Of a DNA stretch of 64,000 bases, positions 33,423 to 46,600 are shown in pieces (position 1 is the stretch's first letter; each line of letters begins with the position of its first letter). Source of the DNA: Cristatella mucedo (taxonomy: Eukaryota; Bryozoa; Phylactolaemata; Cristatellidae); NCBI GenBank assembly GCA_009760855.2, contig WPIO01000007.1, forward strand, positions 8,633,001-8,697,000, given 5' to 3'. The translations under genes were made by a program, and so were the position numbers. Below the pieces are notes generated by a model that worked only from the letters and a program-made list of their open reading frames with translations, did no database searches and was not told the DNA's origin.

Positions 33423-35595
33423 ATTCAACGCGTGCACGCCCGGTAGAAAATAAGAGCATCGCTCTCGCCAGACTCGCCCAGCTGCAGACAGCAACGTCGC
33501 TCTTTCCCGGCCTCTGCGACTAGGGTCTTACCAGAAGGGCCAGCTCAACCGAGTTCGTGCGGCGGCGGCGTCTCGCGGCATGCCGTCCAGGTGACATATT
33601 GACGGCACTCTCGGTGGCGGCAGCACATCGCGAGAAAGAAATGAGGAAGTACCGTAAGCAGTGTGTGCAGCGACGACCAGCGGTTCACGCCTGTCACATC
33701 GCGGAGCGAAACGACGGCTCTCGTAAAAACGGCATGCACCAAAGCCAGTCACAATTAAAAAGGACTCGCGGCCAGGGTCCGGCGAGTGACACGCGCCAGC
33801 CAATACGACAGCGAGGTATAGTGGGAAGGAGGTCCGAGGATCTGCCTGTACAAGTCAGCTCTTTGGGTCGGCAAAACGTTCAACATTGTACATTCATCTA
33901 AAAACAATGGTTAAAAATGTAAATATCACATAACAACTTCAGGCGTGTGTGATTCACAAGATCTTGGAGCTCTGACCATAGCAGTAGGCAGCCGGCCATC
34001 GTGGCCTATCGCCTGCCGTAGGCCAGGTATAAAGTAGCACAGCTGACTGTACAGACCGAGGATGAACCAGGAGTCACGGTGACGTACAGCCTGTTTGGCA
34101 GCGTTCACGTTTGTGCTAGCTGGGGTCGACTGGTGCATGACGTCATGGCGGGCTTGATGTAAGACGAGAACAGAGAACGCCGTGCATCGCATCAGAAGCA
34201 TGCACGCATACATGCAAAGACAATAGTGATAATAATAATAGCGACGAATTAAGCAGAATAAGAGTTCGAGGCCGCCGAAAGCGGCCTCGGGCAGAAGAAC
34301 GCAAAAAAACTCCCGGGCAGTCAGTCGCAAGGCCAGGTCGCCTCGAGCTGGCAGTCGGGATAGGAAGGCGACTCGTGTAACCCAATATTCACAGCATTGG
34401 AAAGGACACGAGGAGGAGGAGCCGAAGGATCGTCTTCTGCCGGGCTGTAGCCTGCCAGCCTTGTGAGCGCAGTCCTTGACGTATGCTGGCGTATGCTGAA
34501 AAGAGGAACCGGGCGTGAGGCAACAAGTAAGTACTCGTCCAGAAATAGGCTTCCGAGGCTGCCTATCGATCGCCCGGTCGCCGCGCCTGCCGCCCGCGAG
34601 GTTATGCCATCCACTTAGCTAGCTGCGGCTGCTGCTGTCGAGCTAGGCTGCAGCAGAGGGGGGGGGAGTGCCTAAACTAGAATGAGGGTGCGCAGCCGCC
34701 AGCCCAACGAGGCTGCCCTCGGCCACAAAGCAGGGCTGGCCTACAATGGCCAGCACCTGCATTCCTGACAGGAGTGGGGCACTGCCGTTTCAAATGTCAG
34801 TCGGCAATGCAGCCCTTTCCAGCCCAGGTACACAAGCCGACGGCAGAAGCCATCCAGCTGTCTGGTAAGTGAATTGTTTACACCGGCGCCCGGCAGCTGG
34901 CTTCTGGAGCAGACCAGCCATTAGGCTTCGTTGGCTGGCCGAGAAGCGAAATGCCAACCGCTTGCCCACGCCCACATAGGTCACTGCTGCCGTAAGGGCC
35001 AAAGGCAGCACAGGGAAAGTATTGGCCTGGGTGCCTTCCACCGAGTGGGCAGCATGAGTTAGACGAGGCGCAGCTGCCCCGAGCTGCTGCTGCTGCTACG
35101 CCCTTTCCCAGATTGCTGTGCACAGTCACGCCAATATTCCGAAGCCATTCCAATATTAGCGTAGAACTACCCACAAGACTCTTAAGAAGTACCTAAGCGA
35201 TTAACCCTACAGTTGCATCCATGTACACTGGCAGACAAGTGTTCACAAACGGCTCGCGATCCTTAAAGCCCATCGTTTCGAGTAGCACCGCGAGGCTCCA
35301 TCTGAGATGGCGATCGTCGGTGGCCTATCACCACACTGGGCCATCTAGATACAGGCATGATATTGACTAGCAGCAGTAGCAGCACGGCTGCGACCTGCGT
35401 CGCCTGCCAGCTATCGCTGCTCTCGGCTGGGAGCCTTATCTAAGCACCGGAGGGGCTAGCAGAGGTAGATGCATCCGCCCGTCCGGGAGGGCACACCTGC
35501 GCCCTCCTGGTCAAGTTGCTCGGCTTGCTTGCCGGCAGACCGGCGCGATCAGGTACGCACCTGCACAAGGAGGCGGTCGAGGAGCTGCCGGTCCG
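33423..35595 (-). other. Presumed musashi 3' UTR / downstream flank
   Basis: More GC-rich than the intergenic DNA to its left, no repeats of the LINE/SINE families seen, and no second gene recognised. Short open frames on both strands lack domains. Confidence 0.35.
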
Positions 35596-35631
35596 CTAGT
35601 TGTAGCCATTGAATGACGCTGCGATGAGACC
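35596..35631 (-). CDS. msi: musashi terminal coding exon
   Basis: [11 protein letters not shown]-stop, equivalent to the vertebrate ending PLIATAFTNGYH. Acceptor GTTCGCAG|GGT, phase 0 as needed. A competing AG 10 bases downstream would shift the frame and lose the motif. Confidence 0.9.
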   Translation of the reverse strand, partial: GLIAASFNGYN

Positions 35632-38019
35632 CTGCGAACGAGACACACCCGACGCCTGGTCAGAGCTAACAAGAATGCAAGCAACGACAACACTTGCATT
35701 GGCGACTGCCAGTAGCTCGAGACATGCTCCGAGCCACCAGCAGCAAAAGCAGAAGCATCATAAGAAGCATACTCACGCGACTGATTGGGATGCCACCTGG
35801 AAAAGTGGGCTGCGGGCTCGTTGCCTGGACGTAGCCCAATGAATGATCCCCGTGGTTGGCGGTAGTGTACAGGTCGAGTGGACCCGGGCTGCTGGCCTGC
35901 TGGAAGGCACGCGCTGCGGCAGCTGCTGCGGCAGCCGCTGCCGCTGCGGCATTGGGCTGATAGGCCTGCGGATAGCTGTTCAGCACTGCAAAGGAAGAAA
36001 AGAAACGCATGCCCATCAGCAGTTCGTGTAGTCGGCAGGTGGAGCACGTGTCTCACTCAGCTTGTTTAGAAGTCCGAGTGACTTCACAGCTAGTGCTGCC
36101 TCGAGTCTCTCGTGGCAGCACTAGCTGTCTTTCTCCCTCGCTCCTGAGAATGCTTGGTCCGGATTTTGCGGAAGCAATCTCTGCTCAGGGATCCTGCGAC
36201 ACGGATGGAGGTGCCTCTCGAACCAGCTTTCCTGCCCTAACATGCCAAGTCAATCGTCAGATCACATGACCGAACACCATTGTCATCATCCTCCTCCTCC
36301 TCTTACAGCCTCCCTCAGCCGATAATAAGAACGCCAGCCCAGCACATGGATAGCAGCCGAGACCATGACCAGTGCATATTGTCACAAATTAAAAAGTTGC
36401 AGCTGGTCACAAAATAAAAAGCTGCAGCTGCCTAGCCGGGTCTCAGAAGTGAGCAATGCAGCACCGTCATCCGTGGCTGCTGTGTTCAGTGACTGCAGCG
36501 CATTGTTCTCCAGAAAGTAATGCCGGCTGAAGGCAGCCCTGATCACGGCGAGCTGCACAAAGGCAGCCCTGATCACGACCGATCATGATCATGCACCTAG
36601 ACATGAGTGCTTCCGGGGGGGGGGCCACTGCAAATACTTACTTGCGGCTGCTGCTCTGTGCAGGTCCTTATGCAGTAGATGACCTCCGTTCAACGCAATC
36701 GCATCGGCTCTCTGTAGTGTCAAATGGTTGGCAAGAGCTGCTGCCACGCTGGGCTGCGTATAGTCCGCTGCGTTGAAAAATGGTGCCGAGCTGCCGCTGG
36801 GTCCAGCGCCGCTCGCACGGTCCATCAGGCCTGGTACGACTCCATAGCTCGGAGGGTAGCCTGCAGTAGCTGAAACGGCATGACAGCCGGCAGCTGTCAG
36901 CTGCTGGCAACACGACGTGCGCTGCTGCTTCCGGCGATGCAAACGGGCACACACGTGCCCACAGGCACAGGCATGCACTCCCACAGGCACGCACAGGCAC
37001 GCATGTGCACACACATGCAGCATCGGGGTCAAGATAGTTAATATAGACCACCATGTGAGCAGGCTCGATCATCAACCGATGGTGAGTTAGCCGGACAAGG
37101 AGACAAGCTAGAGAACAAACTAGAGAGACTACGACGTGGCTGGACGAGTGAGAAATCGGAGAAAACAGCAGTTCACTAGCAGTGGCTTCGTGACGAGTGG
37201 AGCTGCGGCAGCCCGGAGCAGTGGTGGCTCCGCCATGCGCCCCACCGGCCGGCTCTTGGCATAGGCTGGCCATCCGAAGCTGCCATTCATCTATCGATGC
37301 TACGTCGACGATTGGCTGTGCCCAAGCGCACACGCAAAACTGGAGCAGTTAAAGATGACACAACCGCCGCGAGCACTGCAGTCGAGAAATGTTAAAACTA
37401 CGGTCAGAAGGCTGGCCCCAAGCAGCCCGAAAGTCACCCACGCTGCTGCGGCTGCTGTTGAAAGCAGGGCAGCTGCCGAGCATGCTACATACCCAAGCGC
37501 GCAGCGGCTGCGGCAATACCGCCTTTCGGACGGCCAACGTTCCCTGCAAGTGCAGCACACTTCTGTAAGTGTGCAGCCGCAATGGATGGGATAGCAACGC
37601 AGCCCAGCAAACACAGCCAAACGGCAGCTCAGCTCAGCCCACCTGCGGCTCAAAGCGATGCTGTAGCCATTGGCGGCTCATACTAGCGCAGCACCGGTCC
37701 AGCCATACACGTGATTGCCCCCCCCCCCTCTACTGGGAAGCCACGGCTCGGCTCAGGCAGAAGGGGGAAAGGATGGCCGAAGCGGGTTGGTGCCTTGAGA
37801 GATTTTAGCCACTGACTTTAAGAAAAAATAGAAGAAAAAATAGAAGTACAAGAAGCACAAAGCCTGCTTAGCAGTTCTGTGTCTCGTGACGTCTGTAAGA
37901 TGGCGAGCAGATAAAAACGAATTGACCACAGATGTGTTGTGGATGTGTACTGCAGTGTCATGCACCTTCATCTGTAACTCCACAAAGCCACGAGAGCTAA
38001 TAAAGCATTGTGCAGGCGA

Positions 38020-38058
<39 letters not shown>

Positions 38059-39060
38059 CTACATCTCATGTAACAAAGTGAAAGTGAAAAGCATAGCTGA
38101 GACGGGGGGGGGGGCAGTCGAGGGAGTGAGTAGCACGGAAGTAGTACTGCAGGGCGCCTTTCCAGGTAGGTGCCAGGAGGGAGAAAATGTCGTGCTGTAA
38201 GAATTGTGGATTCCACGGTCCTACAGATCATAAGCTTCTACCACCAATGGTCTTAAAGCAAAGGAAGGGAACAGCGAATTCATCAATCATAGGACCATGA
38301 AGCACCAGCAGGCTGAAACAGGTGCAGCACTTTCACTAGGTATGAAGGAGAAAACTACAATGGGCTTAGTGGGTCAGTCAGAATCTTTCTCTATCTTTTG
38401 ATAAACATGGAGCCATCGCAGCTCTTTCAGCAAAGAAGACACTTGGCAGAACCTCTAAAGTTTGCAGATAAACCTTGCTGCCATATTCATCACCAGGTGG
38501 TACAGAAGTTAAACGGCTGTTTTCGGTTGCCAGCCACAACTAAATAACAGTAGTCCAGCATTGACAGAACCAGTGAGCAAGTAAAATCTTTATTTAGCCA
38601 GACACCTTGGTTGAAAGTTCCTTATCTTAAGACAGGGATTGAGGGTAATGTAGCTACCTGTGAAACCAGTGGGAGCAATCTTTTTGTGATGGTAGCTGTG
38701 GCGGCAGTGTACTTAATGAAACTTTAAACTTTAAGCGCTTATCAAAGAGGACACCTAAATTCCGAGCATTTGACAACAATTGAACTATGGCATCACCAAT
38801 TAGAAGAGTTTCCTAGTCCAGCCGCATGCTTAGGTTGTCCAATAAAAAGGAGTTCGGTTTTATCACCTCTCTGTTTAAGAAATTTGCCCAACATCCAGGA
38901 TTGATTGCAGAGATTTATTGAGATGTGCTGCGGAGATGTACCGTAGAGCAAACGCTCAGTATCAACGGCAGAATCGGCAGGCACTGAGGCACTTTATGTC
39001 AGACTAATCAAGGACACACACACACAAACACACACACAAACACACACACAAACACACACA

Positions 39061-39103
<43 letters not shown>

Positions 39104-40601
39104 CTCTTTGTACAATATTGCCACCATAGTTCAACAGATGGTTAAGCAGGAAAGTGCAAATTAAGAGGCTAAAATGGTGAAATGCCGAAGTTGGCTCTCT
39201 AGGCCTGTCCTTTTAAATTTTGTCCTAGCCCGACTGGTCCAGAAATGTGAATACAGAAAGTTAGTACGGTCGCCTGAATACGAGGTGTGGCTGCAGGCGT
39301 GGTGATGCTTTGGGATCGCTTGCAAAAGCAGGCCAACAGCTTTGTTAGAGAGTATTCGTCGAGACTGAGGTTCTATTCACTCGGTTTTCAGGCAGGTGCA
39401 GATGTAACAACAGCTTTCACGAGCCCATGGATGCACAAACAAGCACCTCAATATAGCTGTAGTCAGAGGACGAGCCACGAGGAAGTCCGGGTATGGCCAG
39501 GCCTTGACCTTGAAGGAGACAGCCAACGGCAGGAAGGCTGAAAGGGCAGGCTTACTGACGCGAATGCTTGCTCGGGCAGTCCAGGAACTGCTTCCCCTCC
39601 ACACTAAAAGTTCTTTCCCATTCACCACTGGCAGAGTGCAGTCATGAGGGACACTAAACATCATCCATTTTCATAACTGGCCACGTTAGCAGCTGCTTAC
39701 TGAGAATCATAGGACTGTCATACAGGTGGTGCGGTCCGGGGTATGTGACGAGCGGTGTAGGTGCCCACATGACCATGGGCTGGCTGCTTTCTACAACGAA
39801 ACGAAGTTGGTTTTCATTGAGCAATGCATGCGAGGTAAAGTCACAACGTCGAAGCTGGCAAGGAGCTGGGTGGTGGAGGGGGTATTGACCTCTGCCGACA
39901 CTCTGGGCCGCCATGACTTCCTTCGGCTGTGCCCGCTTGCACTCGACCTAAAAAAAAATTCAACCGTAAAATTGATTAAAATGTCGAGTGGGGTACCAAA
40001 GGTATCACAAGCCCCACCATTGAGTAGGCTGCCGGCGAACCGTTCGGCATGGGCAGCAAGAGCGAATGAAACACGGGTGAGCCATTTTGCTGGGCAAAAC
40101 AGCAAACCTATTATGCTAGGCTAAACAGAAGCACGCTAGCCAGAAACACAAGAGGTCGCTGTCACTGCTAGTTCGTGGGCGGAAGGAGGCAGGCAAGGGA
40201 GGGGACAATGTGGAATGATACAGCCTGTGCCTGACGGAACGATGCAGAGTCGCACAGTAGCTCTCAGTCGCAGGGAGCAGGCAGGCTCTCGACGAGCAGG
40301 GCCAGGAATCGCTGCTTCGGATCGAGCGCAAACATCGTCGTCAGGTCGATGGAAGTGCCGTGCCGTCCGAGGCAGAAAGTGCGCTGCCCCCAACCACCAC
40401 CTGACACCCTCCCGATACCTTTCTCTCTGCACAATGGCGTCCCTTTAGGCAGTGCAAGTCCCTGCCGTCTTATCGCTAATGCTGTGGTGAATAGAAATTA
40501 GACAGCGTGAGTGTGAGGAGGAAAACGGGGAGCAGTTGTCCAATCGAGATCCCGGCTTCTGGACGAGCATATGTGCATGCTAGCGACACGTGGCGACTGG
40601 G

Positions 40602-40694
<93 letters not shown>

Positions 40695-43600
40695 TGCAGC
40701 AAGACCCTGTGAGCAGGCAGCAGCTACAACTGGCCAGCATGACTACGGCAGAGGGACGACTAAAGTAAAAGGCTGGCTAGCAGATTTAACAGCCTCATCT
40801 ATATAGCAGCAGAAAAGCCTTTAAAGACTATCGCTGGCTGCTTGCAGTGGACAATGAAGGATTGCCCACTAGAGGACGCGAACCCACGAACTGGGTCGTG
40901 AAGCTCGAGCACCTTATAATAATAATAATAATAATAATGCACTTGATAAAGTGCCCTCAGAGAACTCATCCTCTTTCTAGGTGCTTTACATTTGCTGCAA
41001 AGGGAAACGTGATTGAATGGTGAGTAATATTATGCTTGATAAACAAACAAAATGAATAACATGGTTAGGGGTGACATGCACAGGGTCAGCATGCAAATGT
41101 AGTTAGTGGCAGCGTATCACTGGGCTAAGATCCAGGGTGTTGGTCCAGGAGCGGACATGCACACATGCACGCACGCAGGTGTGCGCAAGCACACACGCAC
41201 GCACAAACACGCACAAACACACACACACACACACGGCACTCTGAGGATCGACTTAAAATCTCTGATAGTTTTTTCTTGGACTGCAGGCCAACAAAATTCC
41301 AACAGAGCATATGATTTGCATGAGCATATTGCACACACAACAAATGGCACACACATACATACACACACACTGCAAGCAGACCTTACACTGTCATAGACGT
41401 CATCGGTCGCCAAGGACATCACTGTCTCCCAAAGACAGGACGTACTGCATTGCAGTGAATCTTGTCTAGCCTCATTCACGGGTGACGACACACTGTGCAG
41501 TGCAGCACTTTGGGGTCAGGTCACATTCTTTCTCTATGTGCCACGTAAGCACTAGGACCAGCAAACCGTCCTACTTCCGGAAGCTATCTACTACCTCCGA
41601 CCTCTGGCTCAAGAATCACACGGAATCGAGTAGTTGCATACCTCAACCAAGTCACAGTCAAGCTAGGTACTTCAGTTGACACTACTCAAGGCAGACTCAA
41701 TGGCTGCCATCGGTTAGGATTGGGTGAATGGTCTCCTCTGTTTAAGCACGATCAGTGCCTGCTGCAGAGCTGATTGTGGCTTGGCTTGCTTGGCCTGCCA
41801 GGATCCGAGCCCTCCTCCAGACCGACCTCACGAAGCCTACAGGCCACAATGTGCCGACTAATTGGGTAGCAGGCAGTACAAGCATATGAAGTGGCCACTT
41901 TGAAACTCCAATTTCAGTTCATAATTAATGCCAGGTACTGTTGAAGAGCTCGGACGAGGAAGTGCAAGCTACTCAGAGTAGTGCTAGCCACTGGCAGACA
42001 GCCAAATTAAGCTCTGACTTCCTGTGCAGGATGAGGAAATCAAAGCCGGCACTGGCAGAAGAATAAGCATAATTCTAATTGTGCAGGGGCTGACAACGAA
42101 GCATTGTTGCAGGCAATGCCGGAAAACCTGCTGTGTCGAAGCTCTGGCAGGGCAAGGTAGTGGTAACTGAGAACCAGCAGAACCAGACAGATGATTTACC
42201 CTGGTGGAGCCAAATGCTCAATAACTTTTGTTTGTACATCTTGCCTGCTGAACGATCCGCAGTAGTTCGGTGGTGAATTGTGAGCAAGTTGTCAAATGTG
42301 AGATTTAATACATGCATTCTAGTTGAAATAAGGAGGTCCGAACGATGACTCTTATAGTATCCAGCGCATTGAGATCTTGCGAAGCTGACCATATGCTGCT
42401 ACGGAGATTAAGAACTATGACAATTTCTATGAGTTTGAGGAGAGTGAATTTACAAGGTTGAACCAGAAGAGAAACTGCATTAGCAAATGCAGAACACCAA
42501 GAAAGCTGATCTTTCTTAGTGCTGGTTGTTCTTTAATTCAACGAAATCATGGCCTGAGAACAATGGAAAAATCCTGCAGTGCTTTAACGGTTGATTGCTG
42601 CCTTGGTAACATGATATCGATCAACAGATAACTTTAAAGCATACATTTTTTAGCACACTAAGAAAAATAGCACTTTCAATACTATCAGAGATTACATATG
42701 ATTTAGTGCATGCTGCTGGGGGAGAGGATCTCAGGCAAGGTGCAAGGTTGAGCCGAGACATGGGGAATACTGTGGCCTTCTAGAGCAAGAAAAGAACCAG
42801 TCACGATTGTAGCCGAATAGCAAGCTGGCAGCTGGAACAGTATGAAGTCGCCAAAGGCATAACGTTCTAATTGCTCTCAAGAAAAAACCCAGAAGCGACT
42901 GCATGCTGCTGACAAGCAGGACCGTTGTCTTACCACTTTGCTGTTGATCTCATGGAAGTGGATCTCGCAGACGCGGTCGACCGTGTCCTCATTTTCAAAT
43001 GTGACAAAGCCGAAACCTGTGCAAAATAGAGATGCATGTAAGTCAGAGGGTAAATACAGCTAAAAAAAAATAATAATAATGAGCCTCGATGGACTTCTTT
43101 GAGTAAACCCACTTGTCAACGGAGGCAAGGGTAGTCTGGACTGCACTGTGCTTTGCGTTCAGCACAAGGTGATACAAGATCGCAATGGAGACAGTGTTAA
43201 CCCAACTACAAGTTTAGCAGCAGTTGCTCCGACCAGTTTGGTTACCACTGCATTTCCTTAACTTTATCTCTTATCATCACAGCAATGTACGTAACTTGGA
43301 GATCTTCGAATATACCAAAGGGTCTTCAATTATGAGTGGCCCTTGCTTACTTTCTTGCTGACCAAGCCGCCATGACTGCCAGCATTACCCCCATGGCCGT
43401 TAATTGCATTACCCATTGCATTAATTAAACGTCTGCCTATTAGCTCAGAAAGGATCTCGGCTGGACTTCACAGATATATCAATTAAGTTGTGTGTCCTGA
43501 GGTGCCCATTATGCAGATTAATCCGACAGCATGGCTACAGAGTAACACATCATCGATAATGCTTAGCACCATCGCCGACAGTCCTGGTGGATGGGGGCAA

Positions 43601-46600
43601 GTCATCCTGCGACTTCTGCCAGGTTGCAGGATTTGCTGGGCTATTTGTAACACGTAACACGCACGGCATGTGTGCCAGCTTGGGGCCTCTCACCTCTGTG
43701 TCGCTGTGTCTGCTTGTCGAACATCAACTGTGCATCCTCGATCTGCAGTAGTAGACATACCAATGAAAGAATTCATCGCAAACGAGGTCACATTTAGCTT
43801 CGACAATACATACTTTCGTTGCATCACAGCATCGTCACGGCTAACAAGCATGGCTTGCAAGTGGAAGACATTTGACCAAGACGAGTTACTGCCTGCTACC
43901 TGCTTCACAGCTGGCATGTGCAGCTGCATGCAGCAGCTAGGTAATTGAAGGCTGGGTTCAGTCAGGGGCCGACTGTGTGCAGCCATAACCAGCCAGGTGG
44001 CAGTAGGGAGGCTTGAGTCAGCCGGCAAGTAAAGTGGACCGGCAAGCCATTGATTTAGCTAGTGCTGAATCAACAGCAGAGGATCAATTGCCGAGAAAGT
44101 ATGGCACCTCGTAAGTCGGCGATCAATTGTGGAAGCCAACGAGCAGAAATGAAGCAGGAGGGAGCTTATGACCGCCCCTGTCTCCTGCCTACAGCTCTCG
44201 GATTTCTTGTTCACTAACTCACTGTATTGATCCCCCCTCCCGTCGGAGCTAGGAACCACAGGCAGGCAAGCAATGTGCTGCGTCTTGTGCCTACAAGTCA
44301 AAGCTCGAAGTCCTTCCTGCTCAAAACCACGGCTGCAAAGCCAGCCAGTCCTTGGGCAAGCAACTCGGTCTGATGGTGGCTGGTGAACCCCTACTGGAGT
44401 AAAGGGCAGTTCATGAAATCCGAATATGTGGGCTGGCTAATGTGCAAGCTATTTGGCTTCATTAAGCACACGAAGTTCATCAGCAGCCACCACCGTCTTG
44501 GCTGGCCAATAAGTGTAGGCAGCAGTAATGAAGCCAGCCACTCAAGACGGCTGGGTCAGCTGGTCTAGGAGCTTGGAGGTAGCACTGGCAAGCCACGGTT
44601 CCTGCCAGGCTGCACTCGCAGCATCTGCTGCTGCTGCTGCTGCTGCTGCAATAGACATCCATCCAGTGACGAGCACAGCAGGCATTTCCAGGCAGCCCCA
44701 CCCCATCCTAAATAACCCAGCACGGCCACGGACAAGCAGCAGCTGCAGTCTCCTTCCCAGTGCACCCACCACCACTCAGCCTCGGAGGCCACTGGGCACT
44801 CTCTAACTCTCACATGGCAGCTTGAGGAAGCCTTACCCCATCCCCCAAAGAAAGTTAGCCAAGCAATCGGAGATGGCAGACTGGGCTAGTGCATTCTGGG
44901 ACACAGGCAGATGGTATCGGCTGATGCTGCCGAGCAGCAGGGCAGAGCTGGGACCAGCTGCTCTCCGAGGCATTCTCTTAGTCGGCTGCGCAACGCTTGG
45001 ATCGTGCTGCTCGGACATGCTGCTGCAGGCATGCCGTGTGCTAGAGCAGCGAATCGGCCTCGCTCGAGTTCCGGCGGATGTGCCCGGCAGCGCTCGAATG
45101 CCGGTGGGTAGGTCCACTTCAAGATGCAGCAAACTGACTGGCACGCGTGGCCGAACTCAGAAAAAGCAACCAGCGCATTGTGCAACACGAAGCATTTCCA
45201 TCGAGGCTCTAGCTTCGGCCGTCTCCCCGCTTACAGTGCAGCTCCCAAACGTAGTAGAACGTGCACACAAATATCGCCGAATTGACGGCCCACTCCACAT
45301 TCCACGGAAAAAGCTCTAGGGGTCATGGCAACATGTGCGCCCATACACGTCAACAAAGGAAAAGACAAGATGGTAAGATGAAAGCGCACGGGCCCCAATC
45401 ACCAGAGCGAACGTGCATGAATTATTCACCTAGTAGAAGGGTCGACAGGCTAAAAGCTCTTGCCAGCCATTTCTGCACTAGCAGTGCCAAGGCCTGGTCA
45501 GCCAGTCACACATAGAGACCACCTTTGAAACGAATGATTGGGGCCATACGATCAACAGCAGGGCTAGAGCTGGCAAAGAAAGTGGACCAACAACGGAAAT
45601 GGACATTACTACAATAGCGACAAACTAACATTCATTTGTATTGTGCCCTAAGAGAACTTGAATCTCTATCCGGGTGCTTTAAATGTATGCCGCTCGGCTC
45701 GAGACCACAACGTTGGTCGTCAAAGGCGAGCAGCGTACCGCTGGGCCAAACCATACCGACACTGTATGACCAAGATCATAAATGATAAAATAGGAACTGA
45801 GTAATTGAGCAAACACAAGCTGATATCTCAAAAGAATGGACGACAGCGTTTCTCCCAAGCCCGGAGCTCAACCCGACTGGCGTCTTGACACCCTTCCCCC
45901 GAATTGACGATATTTAAAAAGAAGCTAAAACTGAACCTGCTCTTCACAGGATTCAGTGGGTCCGTGTGCATTGTCCTTTGCATGCTTGTGGGTGCTGACA
46001 TTGTGAGTGTTATGACTACCCAATTAACATGCTACCGTTACAGCATATGAAAGTGCCTAGAAAGAGATTTAGTTCTCTTAGGGTGCCACACAGATGTCTT
46101 ATTGTTATTATTTTTGCTGTTGTTATTACTGCACCTATGACTAGTCGTTTGCTAGAAGCCACCGCTTGAACGTCACTCTTGGAAGCACGGTCTGCAGCAT
46201 CGGCCAACAAGGATCACAGCATGATTAGTGAGGCAGAAAGAGTGAGATTCGACGCAACTATCGCATCAAGATTGAGAGCAGCATGCGAGTGCTCGGCTGG
46301 GACTCCGAGGACGATCATTGCATGCTTGTGCTAGCCATCGAGACAGCAGCTCAATTCTTTCACAAGCACACCCACACAAACACACACACACATCGATTCC
46401 CACACTCAAAGTACAAGCTGTTTGTGTAAGCCTCAGTGGGCCAAGTGCTTGGGACGGCTTGGACAAGTAGACAAGTAGTATGCCCATGAGAAGAAAACAA
46501 GGGAAAGTAAGTGACATGGCTACTGCTCGAGAGACCTAACAGTGACCTGAGCTAGAGCTTGCTGCTCGCAAGGGCACACTGGGCGAAAAGAGCCTGGTCA

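Larger units (their letters stand above)
36870..39889. other. musashi intron 9
   Basis: Holds a LINE-B relic, (TA)n and (CA)n tracts. No additional exon was recognised, though the vertebrate-type C-terminal block could be hidden here. Confidence 0.5.

Noticed and set aside
35511-35621. Alternative musashi last exon using the AG 10 bases downstream (reading RHSMATTSG...)
   Set aside because: It is in phase but loses the conserved [11 protein letters not shown] ending, which the upstream AG gives in the same phase.
39654-39914. 86-codon minus-strand frame continuing past musashi exon 9
   Set aside because: Retained-intron reading; the GTCAATACC after GAG works as a donor in the phase exon 10 needs, and the extra residues resemble nothing in the family.
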